46,141 nucleotides of DNA from Prorocentrum cordatum (lineage: Eukaryota; Sar; Dinophyceae; Prorocentrales; Prorocentraceae), in NCBI GenBank assembly GCA_963575745.1, contig CAUYUJ010000722.1:1-46141 (forward strand), given 5' to 3'. Every line of letters starts with the position of its first letter. The stretch's first letter is position 1. Of this stretch, positions 9,346-19,240 are shown in pieces. Below the pieces are notes generated by a model. It worked only from the letters and a program-made list of their open reading frames with translations. It had not been told where the DNA came from and did no database searches. The position numbers and the translations under genes are program-made.

Positions 9346-9960
9346 TATTTGGCGTCTCTGGGCCTTCTTGGGAGTCCTATTGCGGCCCTTGTCGGGCCCT
9401 TTTGGAGGCCTCTTGGGAGAATCTTGGGGGCCTCTTGGGGCTTGGGGGCGCTGGGGGGATCCTGGGAGCTTCTTGGGGCGAAAGGCTAGACTTTTCGGTC
9501 CGTGGTCCCCCTCTTGGGTGAGCGAGCAACGACATATGTACATGTACGCCCTCCGCGATCTTGAATGCACGAACGTCCTCGTTCAAACGCCCCCCAAGGG
9601 AAGCTAACCGCGTACGTGTACACATGTTGCTGGCCTCTGATTGGGGCCGTCTTGCGGCCCTCTTGGGCCGTCTTGGGCGCATCTGGGGCCGTCTTGGCGC
9701 CCCCTTGGGCCGTTTGGGGGGCTTCTTGGGAGCGCCGTGAAAGCCGAAAAGCCGTAGATGCTAAAAATATACGTTTCCCTTGAGAAAATCAATGATTTTG
9801 GCCTTTTGGGGGCCCTCTTGGACGCCCCTTGGGCGCCTCTTGGGGGCCTTTGGGGGGCCTCTTGGGCCGTCTTGGGCCGTGTTGGGCTCTCTTGGAGCGC
9901 TCTTGGGCCGTCTTGGGGGGAATGCAAAAAAACATGCGGCAATTAAACCCATCCACTCCG
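9346..9960 (+). repeat. CTTGGG minisatellite, interrupted by foldback element
   Basis: Minisatellite runs at about 9360-9525 and 9640-9735, a link segment at 9736-9805, then another run to about 9920. The link carries the palindrome AAAATCAATGATTTT. The block is interrupted at 9526-9630 by a separate inverted-repeat element. Confidence 0.8.
9526..9630. mobile_element. 105-bp foldback (MITE-like) element
   Basis: The left end reads GCAACGACATATGTACATG and the right end, in reverse complement, reads GCAACATGTGTACACGTACG. They match over about 17-20 positions with a 3-nt gap and a few mismatches. The interior is unlike the satellite on either side. Terminal inverted repeats in a short non-coding insert suggest a non-autonomous DNA element. 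A clear target duplication is not visible in the repetitive flanks. Confidence 0.5.
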
Positions 9961-10345
9961 TCTACGCCCCCCCTGGAACCCCCCTTTAAGGGCTTCCCCC
10001 AACACACATCGTCATCACTCGTACCTCGCTCTTTCCGTCACCTGGCCCGGCACAGAAACGGAAAGAGCGCTTCAGAAACAGAAACCGAAATTATGCACAC
10101 CACCATTCGTACCAGGAGCCTTAGCGTTGAGAGTTTGCTACGTCACCCCTCGCTCTTGGGAGCCGTGATGTTCAGAGATTGTTGCGTTGCCGCCCGTTCC
10201 TGAGCCTTGGCTGGGCCTTGGTGTCAGGAACTTGTTACGTCACCGCTCTCTGCTGGGAGCCTTGGTCTTAGCAGCTTGTTTACGTCACCGTTCGTTCTGG
10301 GGAGCCTTGGTGTGAAAAGCGTATTACGTTACCGATCGTTCTCTA
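9961..10345 (+). repeat. type A satellite body, copy 4
   Basis: Hairpin at 10027-10069 with the innermost pair lost (CCGTC against AACGG). Sub-repeats with TTACGTCACC follow. The start carries CCCCCCTGGAACCCCCC, shared with copies 2, 3 and 6. Confidence 0.85.
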
Positions 10346-11225
10346 TTTGGTGTCTATGGGCCTTCTTGGGAGTCCTAGTGTGACCCTTCTGGCGCCCTTT
10401 CGGAAGCCTCTTGGGAACCTCTTGGGGGCCTCTTGGGGTTTCTCGGGGGCTCTGGGGGCCTCCTGGGAGCTTCTTGGGGCGAACAGCTAGACTTTTCGGT
10501 CCGTGGTCCCCCTCTTGGGGCCGTCTTGGGGCCCTCGTGGGCCGTCTTGGGCGCCTCTTGGGCCGTCTTGGGGCCCTCTTGGGCCGTTTGGGGGCCTCTT
10601 GGGAGCCTCTTGGGCCGTCTTGGGGCGTTATTGGGGGCCTCTTGGAGCTTCTTCAACGTAGCGAAAGCCGAACAGTCGTGTATGTCAAAATGCATTTTTC
10701 CAGAAGAAAACAATGTGTTTGGCCTCTTGGTGGCCTCTTGGGACGCCTCTTGGGGGCCTCCTGGGGTTTCTTGGGGGGTTTTTGGGGCCTCCTGGGAACA
10801 TCTTGGGGCGAAAGACTAGACTTTTGGGTTCGCGGTTCCCCTCTGCGGGCCGTTTTGGGGCCCTCTGGGGCTGTTTTGGGCGCCTCTTGGGCCGTCTTGG
10901 GGTCCCCTTGGGCCGTTTTGGGGGCCTCTTGGGAGCCTCTTGGGCCGTCGTGGGGCGGTATTGGGGGTCTCTTGGGCCGTCGTCAACGCCGCGAAAGCCG
11001 AAAAGTCGTATATGCTAAAAATTTACGGTTCCATTGGAAAATGTATGATTTGGGCCTCTTGGGGGCCTGTGGGGCGCCTCTTGGACGCTTCTCGGGGCGT
11101 TTCGGAAGCCTCTTGGGCCGATCTTTGGGGCCTCTTGGGCCGTCTAGAGCCCCTATGAAACGGAAAAGGGGACAACCCGAAAAACATGCAAAAGCCCGAA
11201 CGAAAACCCGAAAACGGCCATTAAC
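10346..11225 (+). repeat. CTTGGG minisatellite with two link motifs
   Basis: Three minisatellite runs separated by link segments near 10650-10720 and 10985-11050. A 316-codon open frame crosses the whole block but consists of GASWAVLG-type repeats, so it is not annotated as a gene. Confidence 0.85.
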
Positions 11226-11286
11226 GCCCGTTCCCCCGGCCTACCCCCCCCTTGGAACCCCTCCCTTTAGGGCTTCGCCCAAACAC
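11226..11286 (+). repeat. type A satellite body, copy 5, left part
   Basis: Start of a type A body, interrupted after GGGCTTCGCCCAAACAC (11270-11286). The body resumes at 12967 with the same 17 bases, so the two parts bracket an insertion. Confidence 0.85.
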
Positions 11287-12169
11287 TTTTTTTTTGATTC
11301 GCGGGTCGAGAGCGCACCTCTTCCGGTCGAAGCTAAGCGGGCCGCGCGAAGCTTGAATTAACAAAGAGGGGGAGAAGTGGGGGAGAGCGCAGCCTCAGGG
11401 CGAGGCCGAGAGGAGGCAAAGCCTCGGGATCAGGCGGTGCCGAAATCGACGCGCTTGCAAAGGCGCGCCCTGTCCAGGAACCCGGTGGCGAAGTACTGGC
11501 AGAAGCAACATGCTGCGGTCGGTGCTGCCGTCCACAGCTCATCATATACACCAGCCTCGAGTTGGCGGCGAGAGGCGACGCGCCTCGCACCCAAGCAGCG
11601 TCAGAAACCAGGGAGGAACGCATCGCTGAGCCGAAGTACAACGTTGTGCCATCGAACAAGTAGCGGGAGCGAGTGGCCCAGGCCGCGGTCGTCCAGGTTG
11701 CCACGGGTCCAGGGCACGGGAGCCGCAGTGAATTGAGGCGCGGCAGCCAGCACACGCCAGGAACATGCCGCCTGTGACGACCGACAGGGTGCCAGTGTAC
11801 TGGAGCAGCAGGTGGAACGAGTCCTGCCCTGCAGGGGCGAGCGCACAGGACCGGGCCGAAGCCGCGCTGTGCCAGGGCGCTGCCGTTGTCCGCGGGGCCC
11901 AGGGCCAGGCCGGGGCCGCGCTGCGCCCAGGACCGCGGGCCCGCCGAGGCGGCAAGGTGAAACAACACCATCGCGTGCGAGCGCCGGGCACCAGGCCGAA
12001 GCCGCGCTGCGCCGGGCACGGCCGCCATGCGGAAGGGGGGGTAGCGGGCGGGGAAAGGGGAAAGCGGGCAGGGAGGAGAAAGGCCAGCCAGGCGGGCCAG
12101 CCAGCGCCGGGGCAACCCCGCGCCGGCAACCGGGCGGCCCCGCCAGCCACCGGAGGCAGGTGGAACCTG

Positions 12170-12900
12170 CGGAATCAGGGGGGACTAACCGCCCCATTAT
12201 CAAGTAGAAAAAAAGGGGGGGAGGGGGAGACAGGGCCAGGCGATGCAGAAGGCGACGAACGGGTCGTACCCGAAGAAGAGCGCCAGGAGGCCTTGCCAGG
12301 GACAGGAGGAGCGGTCAGGGCAGGGCGCCCGAGGCCGCGAGATCAGTTAGGAGCGTTCGAGACAAGTCAGCGCTTGGGGCGCTGCATTCTGGTCCAGTTG
12401 TCCGTGGACCCCGAGCTGCGTGATGGGCCGTCCCCGCGCCCCTCGTCTTTGGCCACCTCCTGGTTTCGCCGGATCTCCTGATACAGGGCGGCTTCGCGGT
12501 CCCAGTCGATGTGGCACGTGGACACTGCGGGATCAGGAGGGACTAACCGTCCCATTATCAGGTGTGAAGGAGGAAGGGGGGAGGGGGAGACAGGGCCAGG
12601 CGTTGTAGAAGTCGACGAACAGGTCGTACCCGAAGAAGAGCGCCAAGAGGCCTTGCCAGAGACAGGAGGGGCGGTTAGGGCGGGCACACTAGGCGGCGAG
12701 ATCAGTTAGGAGCGTACGGAACAAGTCAGCGCCTGGGGCGCTGCATTCTGGTCCAGTTGTCCGTGGACCCGGAGCTGCGTGATGGGCCGTCCCCGCGCCC
12801 CTCGCCTTTGGCCACCTCCCACTTCCGCTGGAACTCCTGATACAAGGCGTTTTCGCGGTCTCAGTCGATGTAGACGCCCGCGTTCCGGGACCAGGTACCC
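12170..12900. repeat. ~358-bp tandem duplication inside the retroposed insert
   Basis: GGGACTAACCG(C/T)CCCATTATCA occurs near 12180 and again near 12538. TCGTACCCGAAGAAGAGCGCC, GTCCAGTTGTCCGTGGACCC and TGATGGGCCGTCCCC recur at the same spacing. The copies differ by scattered substitutions, so the duplication is not recent. Confidence 0.85.
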
Positions 12901-12947
12901 ACATCGTAGCGGCTGCGTGCCATTTCGTCCAGGAAGCGGTCGATCAT
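12726..12947 (-). pseudogene. unidentified coding fragment, one in-frame stop
   Basis: From ATG at 12945-12947 the minus strand reads MIDRFLDEMARSRYDVGTWS, then GVYID, a TGA, then DRENALYQEFQRKWEVAKG and a Gly/Ser-rich tail to a stop at 12726-12728. The paralogous half of the tandem duplication (about 12367-12520) has IDWDREAALYQE at the same place, so the TGA replaces a Trp codon. This is evidence that the segment was once translated. Family unknown. Confidence 0.4.
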
Positions 12948-12966
12948 GTCGGGTTTCCAGCAGGAC

Positions 12967-13325
12967 GGGCTTCGCCCAAACACACAACGTCATCGCTCGT
13001 ACCTCGCTCTTTTCGCACCTGGGCCCGGCACAGAAACGGAAAGAGCGCGTCGGAAACAGATACCGAAACTACTCACACCACCGTTCGAGCTGGGAGCCTC
13101 TGCGTTGAGAGCTTGTTACGTCACCCCTCGCTCTTGGGAGCCTTGGTGTTCAGAGATTGTTACGTTGCCGCCCGTTCTTGAGCCTTGGATGGGCCTTGGT
13201 GTCAGGAACTTGTTACGTCACCGCTCTCTGCTGGGAGCCTTGGTCTTAGCAGCTTGTTTACGTCACCGTTCGCTCTTGGGAGCCTTGGTGCGAAGAGTTT
13301 TTTGCGTTACCGATCGCTCTTTATT
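12967..13325 (+). repeat. type A satellite body, copy 5, right part
   Basis: Continues the body interrupted at 11286. The hairpin region (13005-13047) is the most degenerate of the set (TTTTCGCACC in place of TTTCCGTTACC). Three TACGTCACC boxes are present. Confidence 0.85.
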
Positions 13326-14145
13326 TGGCGTCTCTGGGCCTTCTTGGGAGTCCTATTGCGGCCCTTTTGGAACCCTTTTGGAGGCCTCTTGGGAACCTCT
13401 TGGGGGCCTCTTGGGGCTTCTTGGGAAGCGATGGGGGTCTCCTGGGAGCTTCTTGGGGCGAAAGGCTAGACTTTTCGGTTCGTGGTCCCCCTCTTGGGGC
13501 CGTCTTGGGGCCCTCTTCGGCCGTCTTGGGCGCCTCTTGGGCCGTCTTGGGGCCCTCTTGGGCCGTTTGGGGGGCCTTTTGGGAGCCCTTTTGGCCGTCT
13601 TGGGGCGGTCTTTGGGGCCTCTTGGACCGTCTTCAAGGCAGTGAAAGCCTAAAAGCCTTGCAAGCTACAAATGTACATTTCCCCTTGGGAAATGAACGAT
13701 TTTGGCCTCCTGGTGGCCTCTTGGGACGCCTCTTGGGGGCCTCTTGGGGCTTCTTGGGGGGCTCTTGGGGCCTCCTCGGAGCGTCTTGGGGCGAAAAGCT
13801 AGTGACTTTTCCGTTCGTGGTCCCCCTCTTGGGGCCGTCTTGGAGCCGTCTTGGGCGCCTCTTGCACCGTCTTGGGGCCCTCTTCGGCCGTTTGGGGGGC
13901 CTCGTGGGAGCCTCTTGGGCCATCTTGGGGCGGTTTGGGGGGCCTCTTAGGCCGTCGTCAACGCCGTGAAAGCCGCAAAACCATATATGCTAAAAATGTA
14001 CGTTTTCCTATGGAAAATCAATGATTTTGGCCTCTTGGGGCCCTCTTGGGACGCCCCTTGGGCGCCTCTTGTGGGCCTCTTGGGGGCCTCTTGGGCCGTC
14101 TTGGGCGGTCTTCGGCTCTCTTGGAGCGCTCTTGGGCCGTCTTGA
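13326..14145 (+). repeat. CTTGGG minisatellite with two link motifs
   Basis: Runs at about 13330-13625, 13710-13955 and 14030-14145, with links near 13630-13705 and 13965-14030. The second link holds AAAATCAATGATTTT. Confidence 0.85.
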
Positions 14146-14296
14146 AGGAGAAACCCGAAAAACATGCAAAAACCCGAGGGAAACGGCCAAAAACTTCCAT
14201 TAAACCCATCCACTCCCCGTACGCCCCCCCTGGAACCCCCCTGTAAGGGCCTTCGCCCAAACCACAACGTCATCACTCGTACCTCGCTCTTTCCGT
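14146..14296 (+). repeat. type A satellite body, copy 6, truncated
   Basis: Starts normally but stops inside the left arm of the hairpin at CTCTTTCCGTTA. From about 14297 the sequence is CCGCCGCCCCCTG, which starts the B body. This is a precise breakpoint between two satellite arrangements. Confidence 0.8.
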
Positions 14297-14716
14297 TATC
14301 CGCCGCCCCCTGTTGCTTGCAAGAGGGGTGCCTGGCGTGCCTGTCGTTTTTCGTTTTGGTTCTTTTCCAAAAGAACTCCCCCTGGGGCTCCGGCACGTCC
14401 CGCCGGCCATCCGGAAAGTGCCCAATCCGGAAAAAAATCCTCCAAGACAGCTCAAGATAGCCTGCAAGACGGCCACGTTGGCCCAAGATGGCCTCCAAGA
14501 TGGTCCAAGATGGCCTCCAAGTCCGCCCAAGAGAGGAGACTCCAGGAAGGCCCATTGGTTTCCCATGAGTTTTTGAAGGAGTGTGGCATTTGCTTGTTGT
14601 TATTCCTTCCGACGGCGCGACACGGCCCAAGTGCCCCCAAAGATCGCCCAAGAGGCCCAAGACGGCCCTAAGAGGCCCCCAAGACGGCCCAAGAGGCCTC
14701 CAAGACGCCCAAGACT
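14297..14716. repeat. type B satellite body and reversed minisatellite
   Basis: Type B body: CCGCCGCCCCCTG, AGGGGTGCCTGGCGTGC, a T/A-rich run before AACTCCCC, then CGTCCCGCCGGCC. It is followed by the reverse complement of the minisatellite (CCAAGACGGCCCAAGAGG). Similar bodies occur at about 15066, 44203 and 45980. Confidence 0.8.
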
Positions 14717-14800
14717 CTTCCTCATCTCCTCCTCCTTATGTTCCTCATCCTTCTCCTCCCTTCTTCCTTCTCCTCCTCCTCCTCCTTCTGCTTTTCCCCG
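14717..14800. repeat. CT-rich tract (CTC/CTT)n
   Basis: Short degenerate CCTCCT/CTTCTC run, the counterpart of the longer CCT tracts at 16.65 and 45.49 kb. Confidence 0.85.
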
Positions 14801-15240
14801 CCATCTTCCCAGAAGTGTTCCCCGGAGGGTTTCCACAACGGTTGGGGGAACACATGGTCCGACAGTTTGGCAAAGCTCTTGCCACAACGCTCGGACACAT
14901 TGGCGCTTTCAAACCTCTTGCACCCCACGCGTTCCCCGAAGGCTCTCCAAATCGACTCGGGGAACAACTGGCCCGCTAGCTTGGCCAGGATCTAGCCCAG
15001 CTGTCAGCCACATAGGCGCTTCCACAACGGCAGGGGGCTGCAGTGATTCGCCGTAGGCGTCTTCGATCCGCCGCCCCCTGTCCGTTCATCGCAGGGGTGC
15101 CTGGCGTGCTAGACCCTTTCGGTTTTGGTTTTGGTTCTTTTTCCAAAAAAACTCCCCATGGATCTTCAGCCCGTCCCGCCGGCCACCCAGAAAGATATTC
15201 CAGACCCGGTTGCAAAGGGTTTTTGCTGCTCCAGACGGCT
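14801..15240. repeat. type B satellite body, full copy
   Basis: Contains TTCCCCGG(A)GGGTTTCC, GCTCTTGCCACAACGCTCGG (about 14876-14895), GGGGAACAACTGGCCCG, GTGATTCGCCGTAGGCGTC, CCGCCGCCCCCTG and AGACCCGGTTGCAAAGGG. The CCACAACGCTCGG segment is the intact version of the site into which the Copia element inserted. Confidence 0.85.
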
Positions 15241-16640
15241 CCAAGACGGCCCAAGATGGCCTCCAAGATGCATCCAAGACGGCCAAGATGGCCTCCAAGA
15301 CAGCTCAGATGGCCTCAAGATGCCTCCAAGACGAGCCAAGATGCACTCAAGACAGCCTCAGATGGCATCAAGATGGCCCAAGACGGCCCCAGGGGCATAC
15401 AAGAGGCCTCCAAGACGGATCAGGAGGCTTCCAAGAGGTCCTCCACGAGGGCCCGAAGAGGCCAAAATCATTGATGTTCCTTGGATGTTTGAAGGATTTT
15501 GACATTTGCTCCTTTTCGGCTTTCCGACGACCCAAGACGGCCCAAGAGGCCCCCAAGATCGCCCCCAGAGCGCCCAAGAGACCTCCAAGATGGCCTCAGG
15601 ACTGCCCAAGAGGCCCCCAAGACGGCCCCAAGAGGGCACAAAGACGACCCAAGAGGCCTCCCAGACGCCCAAGATGGCTTCCAAGACGGCCCTGGAGCAC
15701 CCCAAGAGGGCCCCAAGTCGGCCCAGAGAGGCCGCCCAAACGGCTTCCCATGGCGTCAGACGGGCCAGGAGCCCACCAAGATGGCCGAAGTGGGCTCGAA
15801 GCTGGCCCAAGACGGCCCAAGAGGCCCCCGAGAGGGCCTCCAGGAAAGCCAGAAGAGGCCAAAATCATTGATGTTCCGTAGGTTTTTGAACGATTTTGGC
15901 GTTTGCTGCTTTTCGGCCTTCCGACGGCCCGAGACGGCCCAAGAGCCCCCAAAGATCGCCCCAAGATCGCCCAAGACGCCTCCAAGATGGCCCCAGAACG
16001 GCCCAAGAAGCCCCCAAGACGGCCCCAAGAGGCCCCCAAGGCGGCCCAGGATACATTTATGACGCCCAAGATGGCCTCCAAGACGGTCCTGGAGCATTCC
16101 AAGAGGGCCAAATCAGCCCAGAGAGGCCCCCAAACGGCTTCCGACGGCGTCAGACGCGCCAGGAGCCTACCAGGACGGCCGAAGATGGCCCTAAGAAGAT
16201 GGCCCAAGACGGCCCAAGAGGCATCCGAGAGGCCTCCGAGAGGGCCTCCAGGAAGGCCCGGGAAAGCCAAAATCCTTGATTTCCCTAAGATTTTTGAAGG
16301 ACTTTATCATTTTCGCCTTTTTGGCCTTCCGACGGCCCGAGACGGCCCACGAGCCTTCAAATATCGCCCACGAGGTCTCGAGGCCTCCAAGACGGCCCTA
16401 AGAGGCCCCCAAGGCAGCCCAAGAGGCCTCCGAGACGCCCAAGATGGCCTCCAAGACGGCCTGGAGCACCCCAAGAGGCCCCAAATCGGCCCAGAGAGGC
16501 CCCCAAGACAGCCTCCGACGGCGTCAGACGGGCCAGGAGCCCACCAACACGGCCAAAGAGGAGCCCGATGAGCCCCAAAAGGTCCAAGAGGCTCCCAGGA
16601 AGCTCCCAGGAGGTCCCAAGAGTGTCCCCAGAGGCTCCCA
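15241..16640 (-). repeat. reversed CTTGGG minisatellite, ~405-bp higher-order unit
   Basis: Units read CCAAGACGGCCCAAGAGG on the plus strand. A link segment (GCCAAAATCATTGATGTTCC ... TTTTCGGC) recurs at about 15443, 15850 and 16255, giving a higher-order period near 405 bp. GACGGCGTCAGACGGGCCAGGA-like segments recur at about 15755, 16148 and 16520 with a similar period. Confidence 0.85.
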
Positions 16641-16649
16641 AGATGCCCC

Positions 16650-16832
16650 CTCCTCTTCCTCCCCCTCCTCCTCCTCCTCCTCCTCCTCCTCCTCCTCGTC
16701 CTCCTCGTCCTCCTCCTCCTCCTCCTCCTCCTCCTCCTCCTCCTCCTTCTCCCCCTCCCTCCTCCTCCTCCTCCTCCTCCTCCTCCTCCTTCTCCTCCTC
16801 CTCCTCCTCATCATCCACCTCCTCCTCCGCCC
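16650..16832. repeat. (CCT)n tract
   Basis: Nearly pure CCT/CTC with a few CGT, TTC and ATC triplets. Long open frames here are artefacts. Confidence 0.95.
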
Positions 16833-16936
16833 CCTCTTGATTTTCCCCGCCATCCTCCTCCAAGTGTTCCCCGAAGGGTTTCCGCAACGGCTGCGGGAAC
16901 ACATGGCCCGATACCTTGGCAGAGCTTTTGCCACAA
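16833..16936. repeat. partial type B body, left flank of Copia insertion
   Basis: Reads TTTTCCCCGCCATCCTCC, AGTGTTCCCCGAAGGG and finally GAGCTTTTGCCACAACGCTC, closely matching 14801-14893. The match stops at 16941 and is continued at 44137 on the other side of the retrotransposon. Confidence 0.85.
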
Positions 16937-16941
16937 CGCTC
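16937..16941. other. target-site duplication CGCTC, left
   Basis: CGCTC at 16937-16941 is repeated at 44137-44141 directly outside the right terminal repeat. Removing the element and one copy gives CCACAACGCTCGGCCACATGGG, which matches the uninterrupted type B unit near 14886-14905 (CCACAACGCTCGGACACATTGG). Five bases is the usual duplication length for Copia integrases. Confidence 0.85.
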
Positions 16942-17203
16942 AGTTTGAAGGGGGCTGGAAGGCCCAGCCAACAACTTCGCCTCAGGCGAAACCAAGCTCC
17001 CGCTCTGTTCTATCGAAGTAACGATAGTCCCAGTATGACAGGATATGCCATATCAAGCAATCGGAAGATCCTCTTGGTCTCGATAGCGATTGTGTGCCTC
17101 GCAGAGAGGCACAGTCAAATTTGGGCGGCCAGCCGCTTGAGCCGTCGCGGCCGCGGGCGCACGCTCGTTTCCACTCCTTACGTCCCTTAGCTCGCTTTAG
17201 AGT
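16942..17203 (-). repeat. left LTR (3' LTR on coding strand), 262 bp
   Basis: Aligned without gaps to 43875-44136, with 17 mismatches by eye (about 94% identity). Internal hairpins include GTGCCTC-gcaga-GAGGCAC and TATCG-aagtaa-CGATA. On the plus strand it is followed by a run of nine G (17205-17213), so the coding strand has a C run and not the expected polypurine tract just before the 3' LTR. Confidence 0.85.
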
Positions 17204-17344
17204 CGGGGGGGGGAGACGAAGCGTGAGCCAGTCGCCCCTATACAGCAAGCATAGCAGCTAACCTACACAAGGACAGAAAAGGAAGCGGGCCCAAAGGAAG
17301 GTGGACCCGCTAGCAAGTTGCCTCGCAAGTGTATGGCGTACTTG

Positions 17345-18452
17345 TCAGGCGCCGTCAGAACTGGGTGTCTGGCCGGCCCGATATGGAGTATGTCTCTTCA
17401 GGTCATGTTTGAAGGTCTGTATACCTCCCATGACTTGAAGGATCATTCCTCTGTCGATGCTCCCCTCGGTGTGGCCATCCGCAATCATATCGCGGGTATC
17501 ACACCACTGAATGCTGTGCACGATTCCACGCTCCATCATCTGTCGTATCCAACTGATGTGTCCTAAAAGGGTACACTCATTCGGCTCCTTCAAGTCTTTA
17601 CTTGACAAGGAGTTAACAACAGACTCAGCATCGATGGTCAAAGTGACCTTGATGCTCAGGCCACCCAACTCGAGTACATATTTCCACTGAGCGGGCGTGA
17701 GCGGCCACGCGTGGAGCTCGTGCAGAGTCACAATCGTGGGATAACAGTCCTCCAAAGTGCGGGCTGCAGCTAGTCTCTGCTGAATAACTCGAGCGGACCT
17801 GCAAGCGGTGAGAATTACAGTACGCATCAATCGAGTGAACGACAGGTTTACCAGATGGCGTGTTTCCACGTCGTAGCAGGTTTGACCCGCGAATGCCATA
17901 GCCTTCGACGTCGTCATCGGCGTCTCCACTCAGGCGTCGATATCCTGAGTAGCTGTGTAAGTCGACCTCGCCCGTGGGGTTCACCGCCTGGTAGACGATC
18001 TTCGCCCGGCAGGCCTGTAACTTTCTGGCGATCGCATTCAGTCGTCGCACTTGAACGTTGGTCGGTTCCTGGACACGTTGTAGAGATACAACATACACCA
18101 TTAACCACACCTGGGTGATTAGCGCGCATGCCAGCGCACCCCTGAGACTGACGACAATATCTGCCGCCATCTTAGTCGCTTGAGCGCCAGCGTCGGGATG
18201 TTGTATAGGACGGAGCTGTTTGATACATTCATCTTCATCAAAAGTAGCATTGCCGTCCTCGTCCTTGGTGTACCTCACTGCAAAGTTGGTATGTGTGTGC
18301 TTTTTTAGTTTACATTTACCGAAGGTACCTTCAACACATGTGACATATTTGTCAGTGTCCTCAGTACTGGCCATATTAATGTCATCAACATGCTTGGCCG
18401 TGAGCAAGTTATTTAATCGCTTCGCCCATTCCGCCGGCCCATACAGTCTCAT
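17345..18452 (-). pseudogene. Copia pol C-terminus: RT catalytic box and RNase H
   Basis: The first part (18452-17775) carries KHVDDINMA, the xxDD box of RVT_2 reverse transcriptase (Asp codons at about 18384-18381), then the connection region. Near 17775 the frame shifts by one: SSYSAE is followed in the other frame by LAAARTLEDCYPTIV. The second part (to 17345) contains LTIDAESVVNS (first Asp of RNase H), IQWCDTRDM and ADGHTEGSIDR, the ADxxTK-like C-terminal motif of Copia RNase H. Upstream it is separated from the rest of the reverse transcriptase by an insertion. Role in the ancestor: cDNA synthesis and RNA template removal in the virus-like particle. Confidence 0.8.
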
Positions 18453-19240
18453 GTCTGCCGTTTGCCCGAGGGCCTGGTGTCAATGCGGCGCTTTGGGGGT
18501 TCCTGGGGCCGCTTGGGGGACTCCTGGGGCGCTCGGGGGGGCATTTGGGGGGCCTCCTGGGGCCGCTTGGGGGACTCTTGGGGGCCTCCTGAGGGCCCCG
18601 TGGGGGCCTCTTGGGGCCTCTTAGGGGCCTCGTAGGGGCTTCTTAGGGCCGAGGGCTCGAAATGTTGTTTCGTGTTCCCTCTCTGGGGCCCCTTTGGGGG
18701 CGTTCTTGGGGCCCTCTTGGACCGTTTTGGAGGCTTCTTGGGCCGTCTTCGAGCCCTCTTGGGCCATCTTGGGGCCCTCTTGGGTGCCTCTTGGGCCCTC
18801 TTGGGGCGATCTTGGGGGCCTCTTGGGCCGTCTTGGGGCGTCGGGAAGCCGAAAAGGTGGAAGCTCCAAAATCTCTCAAAAACCTATGGAAAAACAATGA
18901 TTTTTGCCTCCGGGGGCCCTATTGGGAGTGCTCTTGGAGGCCTCTTGGGGCGTCTGGGGGCTATCTTGGGCGTCTTGGAGCGATCTTGTGGCATGTCGGA
19001 CCCCTCGTGTACCATCTTGGGGGCCTCTTGGGGGCCTCTTGGCCTTTCTTGGGGCTCTCGGGGACGTCTCGGAGCCCTGTTGGTGCGCTCATGGAGCGCT
19101 CGGGGGGACCCGGCCGGGACCTGGTCGGGGTACTTTTCGTCCGGGGACCCCCAGGGGCCGCCCCGCGCGCGCGAACTAGAAAATTGTTAACCAGTTACCG
19201 GAGATCTTAGCACGCCTCTGGCCCGTTGGGCCGGCGAATT
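18411..19240. mobile_element. ~0.83-kb satellite-bearing insertion in the Copia RT
   Basis: The upstream part of the reverse transcriptase ends at EEFETSN (about 19240) and the next recognisable segment begins NLLTAKHVDD (about 18410). Between them lie CTTGGG minisatellite (about 18520-18840 and 18905-19100), a link motif (about 18840-18905) and GC-rich ends. The ends contain an inverted match: ATTCCGCCGGCCCA (18428-18441) and, reversed, AATTCGCCGGCCCA (19227-19240). The exact borders are uncertain by some tens of bases. Confidence 0.6.

Larger units (their letters stand above)
11287..12966 (-). mobile_element. 1.68-kb retroposed insertion in satellite
   Basis: The insert is flanked by a perfect 17-bp duplication, GGGCTTCGCCCAAACAC (11270-11286 and 12967-12983), and starts on the plus strand with nine T, that is a minus-strand A tail. 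This is the structure of a retroposed transcript. Inside are a tandem duplication of about 358 bp and several minus-strand open frames that are GC-rich. A stretch in one frame, SFHLLLQYTGTLSVVTGG, could be membrane-spanning. No family is recognised. The alternative, unequal exchange between satellite units, does not explain the T run or the non-satellite content. Confidence 0.7.

Noticed and set aside
15090-15105. GCAGGGGTGCCTGGC in type B bodies as further copies of the 14-bp Copia palindrome
   Set aside because: The right arm ends in CCTGG and not CCTGC, and the other type B copies vary in the first arm; it looks like an independent similarity.
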